Assembly (NCBI GenBank): GCA_963675135.1
Contig: OY776130.1
Coordinates: 64,762,867-64,826,866 of the forward strand
Origin: Galeopsis tetrahit
Taxonomy: Eukaryota > Streptophyta > Magnoliopsida > Lamiales > Lamiaceae
Direction: 5' to 3'
Length of the DNA: 64,000 nt
Each line of letters begins with the position of its first letter. The first letter of the stretch is position 1. The notes beneath the pieces are model-generated. The model was not told the DNA's origin and did no database searches. It saw only the letters and a program-made list of their open reading frames with translations. Below, one piece after another: positions 26,401-37,375 of the stretch. Position numbers and translations under genes: made by a program.

Positions 26401-29400
26401 GCCTCTTTCCTATAGTGTTGTTGTCTCTCTCTCTTGCCAATACCATTATCTAATTGTTCATGTGGTTTAGAACCTGCACTGCGTCGTGGAGATTCTGTGT
26501 GCCTTGTGGGGTTGAGTAGAAGTCTACAGGCAACTTCGAGGAAATCTTTTGTCACCAATCCTTCCGCTGCTCTGAATATTGGCTCAGCTGACTGTCCAAG
26601 ATACAGAGCAACAAATATGGAAGTAATAGAGCTTGATACTGGTGCGTAGAAATCAATATTGTCACCTGATATTATAAATTTGCTATACTCTTTTTTGTTG
26701 AGTAGATGAAGTACGTGGGCCTGATTTTTCTAGCATCGTGTTTCAGACTTTGGCAGCACATTTTCTGGTGTTCTGACAGATGAACTTGGAAGGGTTCAAG
26801 CTGTTTGGGGAAGCTTTTCAACACAGGTTTATGTTTCTTTTATGCTGCTTAAGTTCATTCCAGCTGCTTGCGTAAACATGCTCTAATTGCTGTTTTGGAA
26901 TTGAATCTTTCAGCTAAAATATAGCTGTAGTTCTTCTGAAGACCATCAATTTGTTCGAGGCATTCCGATTTACACTATAAGTCGGATACTTGATAAAATC
27001 ATATCTGGTGCTGATAATCCTACCCATAACATCATTGGAATGAAAAGGCCCATGCCTTTGGTAAGAATACTAGAGGTCGAACTTTATCCTACTTTGCTCT
27101 CAAAAGCTCGTAGTTTTGGCCTTAGTGACTCGTGGATCCAGGTAATATGTTCTCTATACATTGCTCTTTGCTTCGTACACGAGTTATAATTCCATTTTCC
27201 TTATTTTGGTATCTACTAATACTCCCCCCATTTCATAATACTTGATGTTGTAGATGTCAAAACTTGTGAACTTATTTGATGTTTTACAGGTTAGAGGGTG
27301 AATGGTAGTGTTTTTTTCCCTCAATTTACCCTTATATCAAATTTACTTGGTTATGACGAAGTGAGATAGCTCAAGTGGATAGAACACCACTGCGCAGGCC
27401 CTTGACATTGAAGTCATGGGGAGGGGTTGGGGAAAAAAAACATGGTCATGAGAATTATGATTAGTAGATATTTAAGGGTATGTTTAGTGCTTAAATTTTT
27501 TCCGTAATAGGTGTGCATTAGAATTTAGACTAAACATTAAGTATTTTGAAATAAAGGGTGCATTATTTAAGAGGATTAAATAAAAGTAAATTGAGTTATT
27601 CATTTTCTTCATATTGTCTACCTCTTTTTTGTGTTATTATTATTACTGGTGTAGACACAGTGTGTTTTTCCAATAATTTATTAACAATAGAATTTTATAA
27701 CATCAACCTTATTGTATATGATTCAAAAATTGATATATAATCTGTAATCACCCCTATATACTAATAGGTAGTTTAGTATGTTGATGTGGTTATTTGTGGT
27801 TAAACACGATAATCCCTCTGGATCCGTTGACGACATAGAACAATGCAATATAAATAAGAATCAAACCTAAACCCTAACTTAGCCCACAAGCAATAATGTC
27901 ACGGGCTGTTTATTTAAACTTGCTTGTACTCCCTCCGTCCCACAAAGATAGCTACATTTGACTTTACACACAAATTAAGAAAAATCAATAAATTTAGTCA
28001 AGTTTAAGTAATATGCCTATTTTACCCTTGATATTCCATAAATTTGGTGTAAATTCCAAAGCAGTTGGGTCTTGAGAGTAATTATGAGGTGAGTTTAATT
28101 AAGGGTAAAATTGTCAATAAAGCATTTAATACTTAAATAAAAGAGGAAATGTAGCTATAATTTGGGACATCCAAAAAAGGAAAACGTAGCTATCTATGTG
28201 GGACGGAGGGAGTAATATAATATGTGGTTACACACATGCTTGTAATGCAATATGTGGTTACATTTATCTATACGCCAGCAGACTAAAGGTTAAGAAAGAC
28301 TTTATGTCCAGACAGTTCCAGATGCATTGAAGTGTTGAATTGTATGGAAAGTGTATGAGGTTTTGGTTTTTGTGTTTCAGGCACTGGTGAAGAAAGATCC
28401 CATAAGGCGTCAGGTCTTAAGGGTTAAAGGGTGCTTAGCTGGTTCCCGAGCTGAAAATCTACTAGAACAAGGTGATATGGTTTTGGCAATCAATAAAGAA
28501 CCAGTTACATGTTTTCATGACATTGAAGATGCTTGCCTAGAACTAGACCGCTGCAATGACAGCGACGTAAAACTCACAATGACAATTTTTCGCCAGGTTT
28601 TCCTTTTCTTTTCCAATTCCTCCTATATACATATGTGTGTGTATCCAGTTTTGTTCTTTCTATGGTTTCACATAAACATTAATGCAAGTTAGGATTCTCC
28701 ACTGGGAATGGTAATAAGAATCATTGAATAATGGATTTCATTGAAAATATTGGTTATATTATTGTGGAGAGAAAAATGATTGTTGGTGGAGGAATAGTGG
28801 CATGATTGAGGATAAATGATTTACAGTAGTGGAGGTAGTTAATCAAAATGGGGGTAATGATTAGCTTATTTTGAGTCTCATTATGCTGTACGAAGTATGA
28901 TGAAGGTGAATTGATCATCTTTTATTCTCATTAACCACCATAATTACTCTTTTGCTCATTCTCATTACTATTCCCAATGAAGAATTTCAAACTAAGCTCC
29001 CCTAAATCATTGTGTCTAGATCATATATGCTTATTACAATAATGTGTGCCAACAGGGGCGTGAATTTGATCTACTGGTCGGAACTGATGTGAGGGATGGA
29101 AATGGGACAGCACGTGTTGTTAATTGGTGTGGTTGTATAGTCCAAGATCCTCATTCAGCCGTACGAGCTCTTGGATTTCTCCCAGAAGAAGGTCATGGTG
29201 TGTACGTCGCAAGGTAAAGCCTTCTAATCCCAAGCTTATGTCTTGTTAAATTTGGGCCTTAACTGGAAAACCACTTGGAAATATTCTTAAATTCTTCAGA
29301 ATAATTTTGGAGCTGTAGTTAGTCTACAATTTTGTTTAGTTATGGTGTAATTAAATTTTCAGGTGGTGTCATGGGAGTCCAGCACATCGATATGGTTTAT

Positions 29401-29767
29401 ATGCTCTTCAATGGATTGTAGAAGTAAATGGGAAACCAACTCCGGATGTTGATGCTTTTGTTGCTGTTACAAAGGTATGTCGAAAAACCAATGAGTAACA
29501 AAACAATTATAAAATGATTTATTACCTAGATATGCCATTGTTTAGTGCTACTCTGATTCTTCACTAAAACATTTAAAAAAATGCTGGGTGGTCTGTTAGG
29601 AAATCGAGCACGGAGAGTTTGTGCGTGTGAGAACAGTTCACTTGAATGGGAAGCCTCGAATACTAACATTGAAGCAGGATTTGCACTACTGGCCTTCTTG
29701 GGAGCTGAGATTTGACCCTGAAACTTCCGTTTGGCGTCGAAACACCATCAAAACACTCGATGTGTAA
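11477..29767 (+). CDS. DEG7: Deg/HtrA-family serine protease, DEG7-like (Do-like 7)
   Basis: There are 24 exons: 11477-11753, 11832-11902, 12377-12511, 12849-12907, 13726-13762, 15854-15979, 16544-16633, 18740-18805, 18944-19000, 19130-19195, 20619-20726, 21222-21302, 22842-22891, 23087-23252, 24442-24960, 25410-25592, 25671-25773, 26471-26641, 26747-26826, 26914-27141, 28381-28596, 29056-29213, 29363-29474 and 29600-29767. All introns are GT-AG and the frame closes to 1,108 residues, close to Arabidopsis DEG7 (about 1,100). The first protease domain is complete, with TNRHVV (His88), VHDFG (Asp119) and GGSSGSP (Ser203 as nucleophile by alignment to DegP). PDZ-type segments follow. The second trypsin-like half (from about residue 637) lacks the catalytic His motif: VDKNTV stands in its place. 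An acidic, variable linker is encoded by exon 15. No transit peptide or membrane segment is obvious. Arabidopsis DEG7 is reported as nuclear. Introns 5, 7 and 20 carry transposons. Confidence 0.95.
13862..14750. mobile_element. Non-autonomous PIF/Harbinger-like element in intron 5 carrying a histone H4 fragment
   Basis: The left end GGGCTCGTTTGGTTT and the reverse complement of the right end GGGCTCATTTGGTTT match at 14 of 15 positions. Flanking trinucleotides are TCT on both sides (13859-13861 and 14751-14753), a 3-bp duplication. The first ten bases resemble the ends of the large element at 43467-60797 (GGGCTCATTTGGTG). Inside, on the minus strand, lies a histone H4 pseudogene. No transposase is encoded, so it would depend on a transposase supplied elsewhere. 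Confidence 0.75.
14283..14489 (-). pseudogene. Histone H4 pseudogene fragment
   Basis: Reading leftwards from 14489 the frame gives SGRRKGGKGLG, then GVKRIYGLVYEETCGILK, then IFLENVICDA. These match the N-terminal tail and the core of histone H4 (SGRGKGGKGLG, GVKRISGLIYEETRGVLK and so on). The start codon position is TTG, not ATG. Roughly 20 residues between tail and core are missing. After the core, a frameshift moves the KTVTAMDVV-like block into another frame (KTATAMHVF). No intron is seen. It is a decayed gene piece trapped within a transposon in the DEG7-like intron, not a functional histone gene. Confidence 0.8.
15367..15528. repeat. 81-bp tandem duplication in intron 5
   Basis: Two adjacent copies of an 81-bp unit (starting TCTCTTCATAAGAATTCTG) differ at only a few positions. 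The sequence is intronic and non-coding. Confidence 0.85.
17147..17567. mobile_element. MITE in intron 7 of the DEG7-like gene
   Basis: The left end GGCGGTGTTTGTTTTGGGATTG pairs with the reverse complement of the right end (GGTGGTGTTTGGTTTGGGATTG), 20 of 22 matching. The 421-bp interior is C/T-rich and non-coding. Flanking triplets (TAA and TTT) do not match cleanly, so the superfamily is not settled; the end sequence is PIF/Tourist-like. A diverged relative is at 8616-9010. Confidence 0.75.
17852..18273. mobile_element. Second MITE in intron 7
   Basis: The left end GAATATGTTTGATTTGGGA pairs with the reverse complement of the right end (GGCATGTTTGATTTGGGA). TAA flanks it on both sides (17849-17851 and 18274-18276), as for PIF/Harbinger MITEs. 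A further right-end-like piece (CAAATCAAACATACCC, also followed by TAA) lies near 18325-18347, probably a fragment of another copy. Confidence 0.75.
20784..20829. repeat. Compound microsatellite (CT)n(AT)n(AAT)n
   Basis: Runs of CT, then AT, then TAA/AAT follow each other inside intron 11 of the DEG7-like gene. It is a likely length-variable marker site. Confidence 0.8.
21939..22050. repeat. 50-bp tandem duplication in intron 12
   Basis: A unit beginning TATGCCATTTCTTAGGCC is repeated at a spacing of 50 bases, followed by the start of a third copy (TATGCCATTTTGTAGG). It is intronic and non-coding. Confidence 0.8.
22337..22414. repeat. 39-bp tandem duplication in intron 12
   Basis: Two head-to-tail copies of a 39-base unit starting AGTTTTGGGTTGTCAAAC appear identical by eye, suggesting a recent duplication within the intron. 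Confidence 0.8.
27359..27440 (+). mobile_element. tRNA-derived SINE, older copy, in intron 20
   Basis: The sequence contains a box A-like block (TAGCTCAAGTGGATAGAACA) and a box B-like block now decayed (GAAGTCATGG where the young copy at 61062 has GTTCGAGTCATGG), then a short A-run. Flanks GGTTATGA and GGTCATGA may be an old target duplication. It is not a tRNA gene: no acceptor stem or CCA-type folding is visible. Confidence 0.65.
27929..28212. mobile_element. Stowaway MITE (Tc1/mariner) in intron 20
   Basis: This 284-bp element begins CTCCCTCCGTCCCACA and ends in the inverse complement TGTGGGACGGAGGGAG, with TA on both sides (27927-27928 and 28213-28214). The 5' motif is the hallmark Stowaway end. 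There is no coding capacity. Confidence 0.9.
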
Positions 29768-30566
29768 TTCCTGGGGTTCATTACTAGTTAATGTGTTTGA
29801 GATACAGTATCTACAGCTGCCAAATTTGTTTAAACAATAAGGTCCGTAATAATGTGAGATTAGCATCGAATAATTCACTGTATATGATGGTTGTAACAAA
29901 CAATTACGGAACTTATAATGCAAATACATGTAGACATGGAAATATCACAAGAAATGGTTTTTTTTTTTTTTTCATTGCTTTATTTTTTCTTTATTCAATT
30001 AAACCGTATCTCTCGTGTTTATTTTTCTTGTATGTGGGCAAAACTGTGTTGATGCATTGAATTGGAGAAAGAGTTTAAAAGTACTCCTATTTTAAGGGTA
30101 TACTCTTCAAAATATTATAATGTAAAAGCAAGGTCAAATTTATCTTGATATCTCATTTTTGTGGTACTTATATATTTGTAAAAATTGTAAATATCGATAC
30201 ATATAGGTATGCAATAATAATATTTAGTCTAATATTGATAAACTATTGGGAGAATATTGATAAACTATTGGGAGAATATTAGAAAAGATTGAATTTTTTT
30301 TGAGAAAATGTCGAAAAGTATTACTCATTAAAGGAAAAAATTGAACCTATCAGATTCATTTATTTTAAAAATATCTCACAATTCCTTCGACATTATATTG
30401 TTTGGTTCAAGAATTCATCTTCTTTCTGTGTGGATGTATCTTTTTTCCATTTTCTTTTATTTGTTAAAGAAAATTTGATGTAAATAATTCGAATAGACAA
30501 ATACATTCGAGTTGATTGAACGGGACATGGATTTATTACATATGATGAAACATAATACAACATCAT
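29768..30566. other. Intergenic region between DEG7-like and the proline-rich gene (tail to tail)
   Basis: Both neighbours end here, so this holds two 3' untranslated regions. A 24-bp unit (TATTGATAAACTATTGGGAG) is tandemly repeated near 30234-30276. Nothing else is recognisable. Confidence 0.4.
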
Positions 30567-30929
30567 CTAGGTGCTTAGAAGAGATGCCAGCAACTGCAAT
30601 ACAGATAACCCTACCAAAACAAAGGCGAACACTAGTTTGAGAGCATGATTTGGTGCATTAGAGTATATCATACGCATATTGAATGGATCATCGGTTGGAT
30701 ACAAGTCCCCGGGAGGGATTGTCACGTAAACGAACCTCGGTGGTGGTGGTGGACAGTAGTTCGGTCGAGGAGGAGGAGGGGGTGGCGGAATTTGCTGGCT
30801 GCATGGGTTCACACAAGGGCATTCCCCACATTTTATGCTTGGATCATCATCAACACTAGTAGATGAAGTTATGAAAGCTAACAACACCATGACCAATATT
30901 AGACTCTCTTTATTCATCAACACTTGCAT
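30567..30929 (-). CDS. Small secreted proline-rich protein, probably GPI-anchored
   Basis: The frame is open from 31022, but it begins there with TTG. The first ATG is at 30929 (120 residues) and a second at 30917 (MNKES, 116 residues). The mature part has a cysteine block (CGECPCVNPC), then two proline runs (PPPPPPP and PPPPP) around a YC, then an FVYVT/PPG segment. The N-terminal 25 residues are a signal peptide-like hydrophobic stretch (LILVMVLLAFI). The C-terminal 25 residues are strongly hydrophobic without charged residues after them, as in a GPI-attachment signal; a small-residue site (SNAP) precedes it. This suggests a hydroxyproline-rich, extensin-like cell-surface protein. I do not recognise a named family. 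A TATA-like sequence lies about 100 bases upstream. Confidence 0.75.
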   Translation of the reverse strand: MQVLMNKESLILVMVLLAFITSSTSVDDDPSIKCGECPCVNPCSQQIPPPPPPPRPNYCPPPPPRFVYVTIPPGDLYPTDDPFNMRMIYSNAPNHALKLVFAFVLVGLSVLQLLASLLST

Positions 30930-31028
30930 TTTGGCTACTAAAATCAATAATAATCTCAAAGAAGGTGTAGCTTGAAGATGAGAGTGAAGTTTTGTTGAGA
31001 AGGGGAGACCTTTTTGTCCCAATGGAGC

Positions 31029-31038
31029 AAATTATATA
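31029..31038 (-). promoter_or_regulatory. Putative TATA box of the proline-rich gene
   Basis: On the minus strand the sequence reads CTATATAATT, about 100 bases before the ATG at 30929. A start of transcription 25-30 bases downstream would fall after the upstream TTG at 31022, supporting the ATG choice. Confidence 0.5.
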
Positions 31039-31396
31039 GAAAATTGTGTGCTTGTTATAATGAATATTGGTTAGGTAAATTTTGTAGCTTAATTAGGGAA
31101 GGGGGACTTGGTATTGCATCAACTTGGAAGTAGGAACATATTTGGGTGGTTATACAAGGAAATGTAGGGCCTGGTTTGAAGGGGTAATGTGGTAAAAGAA
31201 GGTGGTGAATGAAGCAATCAAATTGTGTAAAAAAAAAAAGAATGAAGCAATCAAATTGATAAGAATAAGTTTGATTTAGAATTAGTGGTGGAAGAACATG
31301 TTCCATCTACATCTACTCTATCTGTCTATCACATCTTTTTGCTTTTTTTACAGATTGAAATGCTTAAAGTTCTTCAAGTGATGGACTCCAATGCAT

Positions 31397-32149
31397 AACT
31401 TCTTTGTTACACTATCTATCTCTCCCTCCACCTTAATATCTCGCTATTGTAAAATTGTCTTAAATGTGAGAGATTAAAATTCATCAATTAATAAGAATAT
31501 AGTATCTCGAGAATACACAATATATTTCCTTTACTATCATATCCTATGAATGTTGATATAGATGCTCTCTCTATAAACTACAAGAAAACGGGCAAATTTC
31601 AAAAGTAAATTTTCGCTCTCTCATACTTTTCAAGGTGCCAAGGTCTGTGATCTAATGTCCCTTGTGAAAATCTACTTAAGATGTGGTTGACTAAAAGAAA
31701 TGTTTCCCGCATAAGTCCAGAAGTAAACTCGAACTGATCAACATCAGGTTCATCATTTTCTTTCTTAACCGTTCGATTTTAGCTCAACAACACTGGTATA
31801 CTTTATGGTAAATATAAAGTCGTAATTTGATGTATATTGTCAGACTCGACACATCGATGCTCAAGCAGAGTTATGTATTCACCATATTTATCACTTCCAA
31901 TTGCTTAAATTCGAATGCAAAGTTAGTTTTACTTCATTTTTTGAAAAGTTCGAACTAGGCTTCTATAACTTCACATTAGCTTCAAATCACACACTTTCGA
32001 ACTAAGTTTAGAGGCGAAGTGTTCCTTTATGACGAATGTAACACTAACTTAGTGATTTTGGCTTCAAAGCATATGCATTAATGTTTAAATAAAGATTTTA
32101 CCAACCGTTCTATAGCTTTTATATTAAAATGTTCTGATTTTAAATTTCA

Positions 32150-32180
<31 letters not shown>

Positions 32181-32512
32181 TTAAATCGCGTAACAAAAGA
32201 AGACACAATTTTATTGATAAGATTTGTGTCATTATAACTTGCAACCATATCATTCATCCTGAACAAACCTGATCAAGAAATTGTCCAAACTTACAAAGTA
32301 CAATTTTACTATATGAAAAATTGTTTAGTTTACGAAGAATGTGATACAATATTACCTTTTACTAAAGAGTATTATGTCTTACATTGAACAATATTGTATT
32401 AATTTTTTCTCAAGTGATACATAATGCAAAAGTAATACTCTTATTTCGTCAAATACGTAATACGATTCATAATATTGTTTCATATGATGATTTAATAATT
32501 AAAATTATTATT
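31397..32512. repeat. Dispersed repeat, left copy (related to 62819-63331)
   Basis: Several blocks in the same order are shared with 62819-63331: AACTTCTTTGTTACACT with CTCTCCCTCCAC, then GTTGATATAGATGCTCT, then TAATACGATTCATA and ATTGTTTCATATG. This copy is about twice as long. There is no coding sequence. It may be an unclassified transposon remnant or an old segmental duplication. Confidence 0.6.
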
Positions 32513-35084
32513 GGCAATTGAAAATGCAACGTAATATAAGTGTGTATGCAACGTAATATATATATATATATATATATATCCCCTTATATACTAATAGGGA
32601 GTTTAAATTGATGATGTGTCATTTTGTGGTTAATTTGACTTATGTGTCATTTTGTGGTTGATTTGGCTTATGTGTCATAATTTAATGAAGTTGTTAATTT
32701 TAAAAAGTATGATGTCTTATTTTAATATTACTTAAATTGTTTGTTTTCGAAATTTTATAATCTTTTTAAAAGTTGTTTTCATATTTATTAAATGTCAACG
32801 ACTCATTTCGTTTGATTCTCACAAATTTTCTTTGAAATTTGCTTCATAAAATTAACTAACATAAGTATAATTATTTTGTATAACTCAAAATATTATATTA
32901 GTTAAATTTTTATAGTATAATACAACGTTATAATAAATATAATTGAAAAAAATGTTAAATTTTTTTAACAAAATAATTACTATAATTCTGCAATTTTTTT
33001 TAAAAAATATATAATTATAATAATTTATCATACAAAATAAAAATATGAAAAATTAAATTAAATAAATAAAAATTTATTATTAAATATTTAAAAATATATT
33101 TAAAATTCCGTGTAATACACCAGTATATATATATATATATATGAGACACTTTCAATTTCAAATGCATAATTTATCACAAAAGCTTACATATAATTCGTAA
33201 ACGTGATATTTCAAAAACTCCCGTGAAAATATAAATTAACTTTGGGGAGGCACTATCAACGCCCCCAAATTGTGTTATATAAACCCACAAAAAAAAAAAA
33301 AAAAAGACAAAAATAGACATAAATGCATTTACTAAAATGTCCTTTTAAACTTTAAAAAAAACCCTAATAATTATAAACACACCCAATTTTTAAACTCTCC
33401 ATCATTTAATCCTCATTCAAACATTTTTTTACTTTTACTTCATGCATAAACCCTCCACATGATGATATAATCACTGTAAACATAGTCATTGAAGAAGAAA
33501 ACATGATGAAGAACGTTAATATAAATTGACGATGTGGTGTTTAATTAAGATGTTTTAAATAATTTACGAACCCGATCGCTCAAAAAATTTGTGGGTTGCA
33601 AAACAGATGGTTTACTACATGATCAATGTATTGTTACTACAAGATCAAAACTCTCCTTATTGAATTTCTCTTAGATTCGAACCCATAACTGATGATAGAA
33701 CTCACGCGAGCCCGAAATTTCGTTATGGTCCAATTTTGACCGGTAATAAATAACGAGACATCGAGAATCTTATAAAGCACTCCGCCCTAAGCTTGAGATC
33801 TATTCCCCAAAGAAGCATAACCACTTTTTGGGTTAGTATAACAATTGACTATTAAAGTAAAGTACCATTTCGCCCCTAGCGAGCTTGTACAACTACATGT
33901 CAAAAAATATTTCGGAAAATTCAACCAAAAAATTAAATGTCCAAAATATTTTTGAACTTGTAGACTTGTAGGAGTAGTATATTTTTGGTCTTCTAAGTTG
34001 TAATGACAATATTTTGGTCAGATAGTAAAATAATAATTAAAAGCGAAAAAATATATTTTGACCCGTGTTGACTTGCGTTGATCCGGATTTGATCCATAAA
34101 TTTTTGCTCCAAAATTATCTATATTTTATATATGTTTTTGTGTTAATATCCTACTCGCTACTTAACTTTCTGTTCAACTCATTTATTTACTTTTATGTTA
34201 TATATTGAGATTTACAAAATTATCTCTCAATATAATATTCATTATCCAATTTCTTTTAAATAAAATATATTTTAAAATACTATATTTTAAAATACTTATT
34301 ACCCAACTTCTTTTAAATAAATTATATTTAAAATACTTGAACCCTAATTGCATACAAGAATCTATCTAAAACATCGGCTTGAAAATTTCAATAAACATTT
34401 CATTCTTTCAAATTTAAAAAAAAATTAATTTTAATGTTTTTACCCTAATTTTTTACTTGATTGTAATTATTTGAGTTGACTTCAATTAACTGTCTCATAA
34501 ATTGAAGCTCATAAACAATTGATCACACTGGGAGTGAAGCCGAAATAAAACTTTCCATGAATTAAGAAGAATAAATCTCAGGTGATTATTTCTATTTTAA
34601 TTTCTATTTCTATTTCAATTGGGAATTCAATTCTGCATTTGGTTTTTTTTTTTTGTCATTATGATCGATGATTGATTGTCAATTCAACTTTATCACATTT
34701 GGTTTCCGAATTTTCCCCCCTTTTATTTGAAATATACTTGCGGACTCGGATATCTCAACTGGTACATATTAAATTGTATATGTGTATCTTTCGATTATTT
34801 AGTATACATGCATTTTAGTGTGTTTTTGCTTGATGAGTTATAAATTTTATTTTGGGTCTGATTAAGTAACTATTTTAAGTCTGATTATGTATTTGGTTTC
34901 TGATTTTTGATGTACAAGTAACGTTAATTCTGCTATCTTGTTTAGGAATTTTGTATGAAATTGGTAATTACTGAATATGGATAGTGGATCAAAGTTTTTG
35001 TGATGAATTTGAGAGTGTTGATATATTTAAGTGAAGAATTAATTGGGATCTGATATTTTTGCATCTTTAGCAGCTTGAACTAAA
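32513..35084. other. AT-rich gene-free stretch
   Basis: It includes a helitron-like remnant and (TA) microsatellites (listed separately), and from about 34030 the left copy of a segmental duplication. No other gene-like sequence is seen. The (TA) runs are at 32161-32182, 32554-32579 and 33123-33142. Confidence 0.4.
32580..33125 (+). mobile_element. Possible non-autonomous Helitron remnant
   Basis: It starts at an A/T junction with TCCCCTTATATACTAATAGG and ends with a short palindrome-like block CCGTGTAATACACCAG, a form resembling eroded plant Helitron ends (a hairpin before CTAG). Direct repeats (TTATGTGTCATTTTGTGGTT) occur near the left end. A similar 5' block occurs at about 27750 in the DEG7-like intron 20. 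The terminal CTAG is not preserved. Confidence 0.4.
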
Positions 35085-36076
35085 ATGTTGATCGATCCTC
35101 GTGTTACTCGAGTGGACATTGTACAGATCAAAGATGTTATTTATCGAAGAATCGGACCCGAAAAGGTGAAAAACTACTTCGATCATCTAGAGAGATTTTG
35201 GAAATTAGAGATGAGCAAGGTTGGATTTGTCAAGAGTTGCACACATATAATTGGTAGAGAGAATCTGTCTCTCCATAATCTTCTCATCCGATCCATCTTA
35301 CACAATGCTGAGATCAGGCCAAAGAAAGCTCGAAAAACTGAAGCACTCAATGTTAAGGTTGCAAATTGTGGCAAGATTCTTCTTCAAAACGCACTTGATC
35401 AGGCTCCTTGAAAGCGTAGGTCCTCTGTGGCCAAGGCTCGTAAGTTGAAGAAGAGCCTTGTTAGCCCATTGGGTAAGAGTCCGAGTGTCGCTTGTGAAGG
35501 GAGTGTTTCGAGATTGCAAGAAGAGGAAAACAAAGTTGAATTGCCTTCTTTGGGAAGCCTTTGATGGTGGAAGATGGTGATCGAAGAGGTTGAACAATGT
35601 GTTGTAATGCCACCTTCCAATATGTGGAGTTCCATTACTGCCCCTATCGGCGTCCCTCTTAACTTGGGAGGTGATCGTAGAAGTCTTCACTTTACGCCTT
35701 TGGATAACTGCTTCGATGAGACTTGCCAAAGCATGGGTGAATTACCGGACACAAATGCTTTAGGTCATCGTTTGCAGAAAAGTTTGGGGAAGGAGGGGGT
35801 TTCAATTTCACGCGGTGTTGCTAACTTGTTGAATAAAAGTTTGGATGTGTATTGAAGAGAATAATATTGCAATTTGTTGGCGTTTCTGGAGCACGGTGTG
35901 AAGACCCGTTATTTAGATTCCACGAGGTTTCCACGGGACAATATGTTGAAACACCAAGACAACAAAATAACATAAGTCTGATGGACTTTCGTGTGGTGAT
36001 GGAATCAAACGTGCGTGTACCTGGCGAAGATTGACCTATACAACTCGAAAAGATTTCGAACTAAACTTGCTAAACG
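35085..36076 (+). pseudogene. SAGA complex ADA1/TADA1-like pseudogene, left copy
   Basis: The frame encodes RVDIVQIKDVIYRRIG, then KVKNYFDHLERFWKLEMSK and ENLSLHNLLIRSILHNA, matching plant ADA1-like proteins (SAGA histone acetyltransferase subunits) in the N-terminal region. Later blocks (APIGVPLNLGG, LNKSLDVY) match the C-terminal half. Against the right copy it has a TGA at 35409 where the other has an Arg codon (CGA), a 1-base loss followed by a 4-base gain around 35548-35585 that cancel out, and a 1-base loss at about 35853 that shifts the frame. The open reading frame is broken in at least three places, so it is a pseudogene. A 5' leader intron seems present (CAG/GTGATT near 34580), so it is not a retrocopy. 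Confidence 0.8.
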
Positions 36077-36598
36077 TGGTTTGCACATAGAAAGTGAGTA
36101 GTTGAGAATTAAGTAATGGTACATAGACAAGTAGTTTTGTTAGAACTAGGCTCAGTTTAACACTTGAGCTTTGAGTCATTGTTCGAAGTCATTGACCTGA
36201 TTATATTGTGTTCGAATTTGTTAAGCTTTACTGAGGCGAGTGTTATTCAAATCGAGCCGATTACTTAAAGTTCAAGCTCTCTTATCGAGTTGAGCGCGGC
36301 TCAATAACATTGATGAGCTAAAAATCGAATCGGCTCATTAGTAAATCGAGTATCTAATGAGCTCGAACTCAACTCATTTAACGAACGAGCCGAGTCGAGC
36401 TCCCGAGCAGTTTGGTTAGTTTAATATCACTAAGCGAGTTAACATAAGTTTGTCTTTTTTACGTACCTACTAGTGCCACCGTCAAAAGTAATGTAAATGA
36501 ATTTTCTTGTCTTTTTCTTTATTTTTTCTTTTGCAATTTTAGTCTGACCAAGTGGGCTCACCAAAAGATGTTTATTCGTTCCCAAACCAAATCACATT
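36077..36598. other. 3' flank of the left ADA1-like pseudogene
   Basis: Includes about 250 bases rich in GAGCTCGA/CGAGCCGA motifs (36225-36440) that are absent from the right copy, so this is probably an extra small insertion. Then follows TTTTGCAATTTTAGTCT, shared with the right copy. Confidence 0.45.
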
Positions 36599-36829
36599 GG
36601 CAAATACTTGTATACACTTGGATGCACCATGTCCCCTACCTATGAGTTTTCAGCAATTGGGCCTTCCTTGGGACTGGGCCTCAGATTCCAGTCACACACC
36701 CATCTGTTTACTCAGTTCACCCTCAATAAACTCGCACCCACAATTTTTTTTAGTTCACCCAATAATGATTTGCACCCCCCTAATTTCAATTTCGATTTTT
36801 TATTTATATTTTATCTGCACCCACTAATT

Positions 36830-37012
36830 TAATGAGTTCACCTCCTAATCATATTTTTACAACAGTTATCTACACCCGCTCATTTTATGAGTTCACCCCC
36901 AAATTATTTTTTACCACAGTTATCTATACCCGCTCATTTTATGAGTTCACCCACATATTATTGTTTTACCACGATTATCTACACTCGCACATTTTATGAG
37001 TTCACCCCAAAA
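36830..37012 (-). repeat. Left-arm tandem repeats of the MULE-like element
   Basis: Three to four units of about 54-57 bp, each containing CTCATTTTATGAGTTCACCC followed by an AT-rich spacer and TTATCTA. They are the inverted counterpart of 38975-39400. Confidence 0.85.
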
Positions 37013-37375
37013 TATTTTTAGAAAAATAATCACATTTAAAAGAATATATTATCCTTTTATTAATGTACACAAAATATAATAAAATAAACTCTAAAAAATT
37101 GATTCACCACCAAGTCACCCATATTTTTAAGAAAAATCGTAAAAATATAATTAATAAAAAAAATCGAAATTAGCCATAAATCTCGATTTTTTACTTTTTA
37201 ATTTTCCTTTCCCCTACTCTTTTTCCATTTTTAATTTTTTTTTTCCAAATTTTTTTTTCTTCATTTTTTTTTCCTTTTCCTTTTTTATTTTAAATTTTCC
37301 TACATTTCTTTTACATTTTTTGCATGTGTATTTTTTAAATTTTAATACAATATAATATTATAGGCATGATTTTAT

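Larger units (their letters stand above)
34030..36598 (+). repeat. Segmental duplication, left copy (before its transposon)
   Basis: The order and sequence match 40980-43466: a shared AT-rich block (TTATCTATATTTTATATA), a shared leader (CTCATAAACAATTGAT), the ADA1-like pseudogene and its 3' flank. The start codons lie 7,005 bases apart. The copy continues on the far side of the MULE-like element at 39467-39583. Divergence is moderate, so the duplication is not recent. Confidence 0.8.

Noticed and set aside
30930..31022. N-terminal extension of the proline-rich protein to 31022
   Set aside because: The extension begins with TTG, lies partly upstream of the likely transcription start and has no signal-peptide character of its own.
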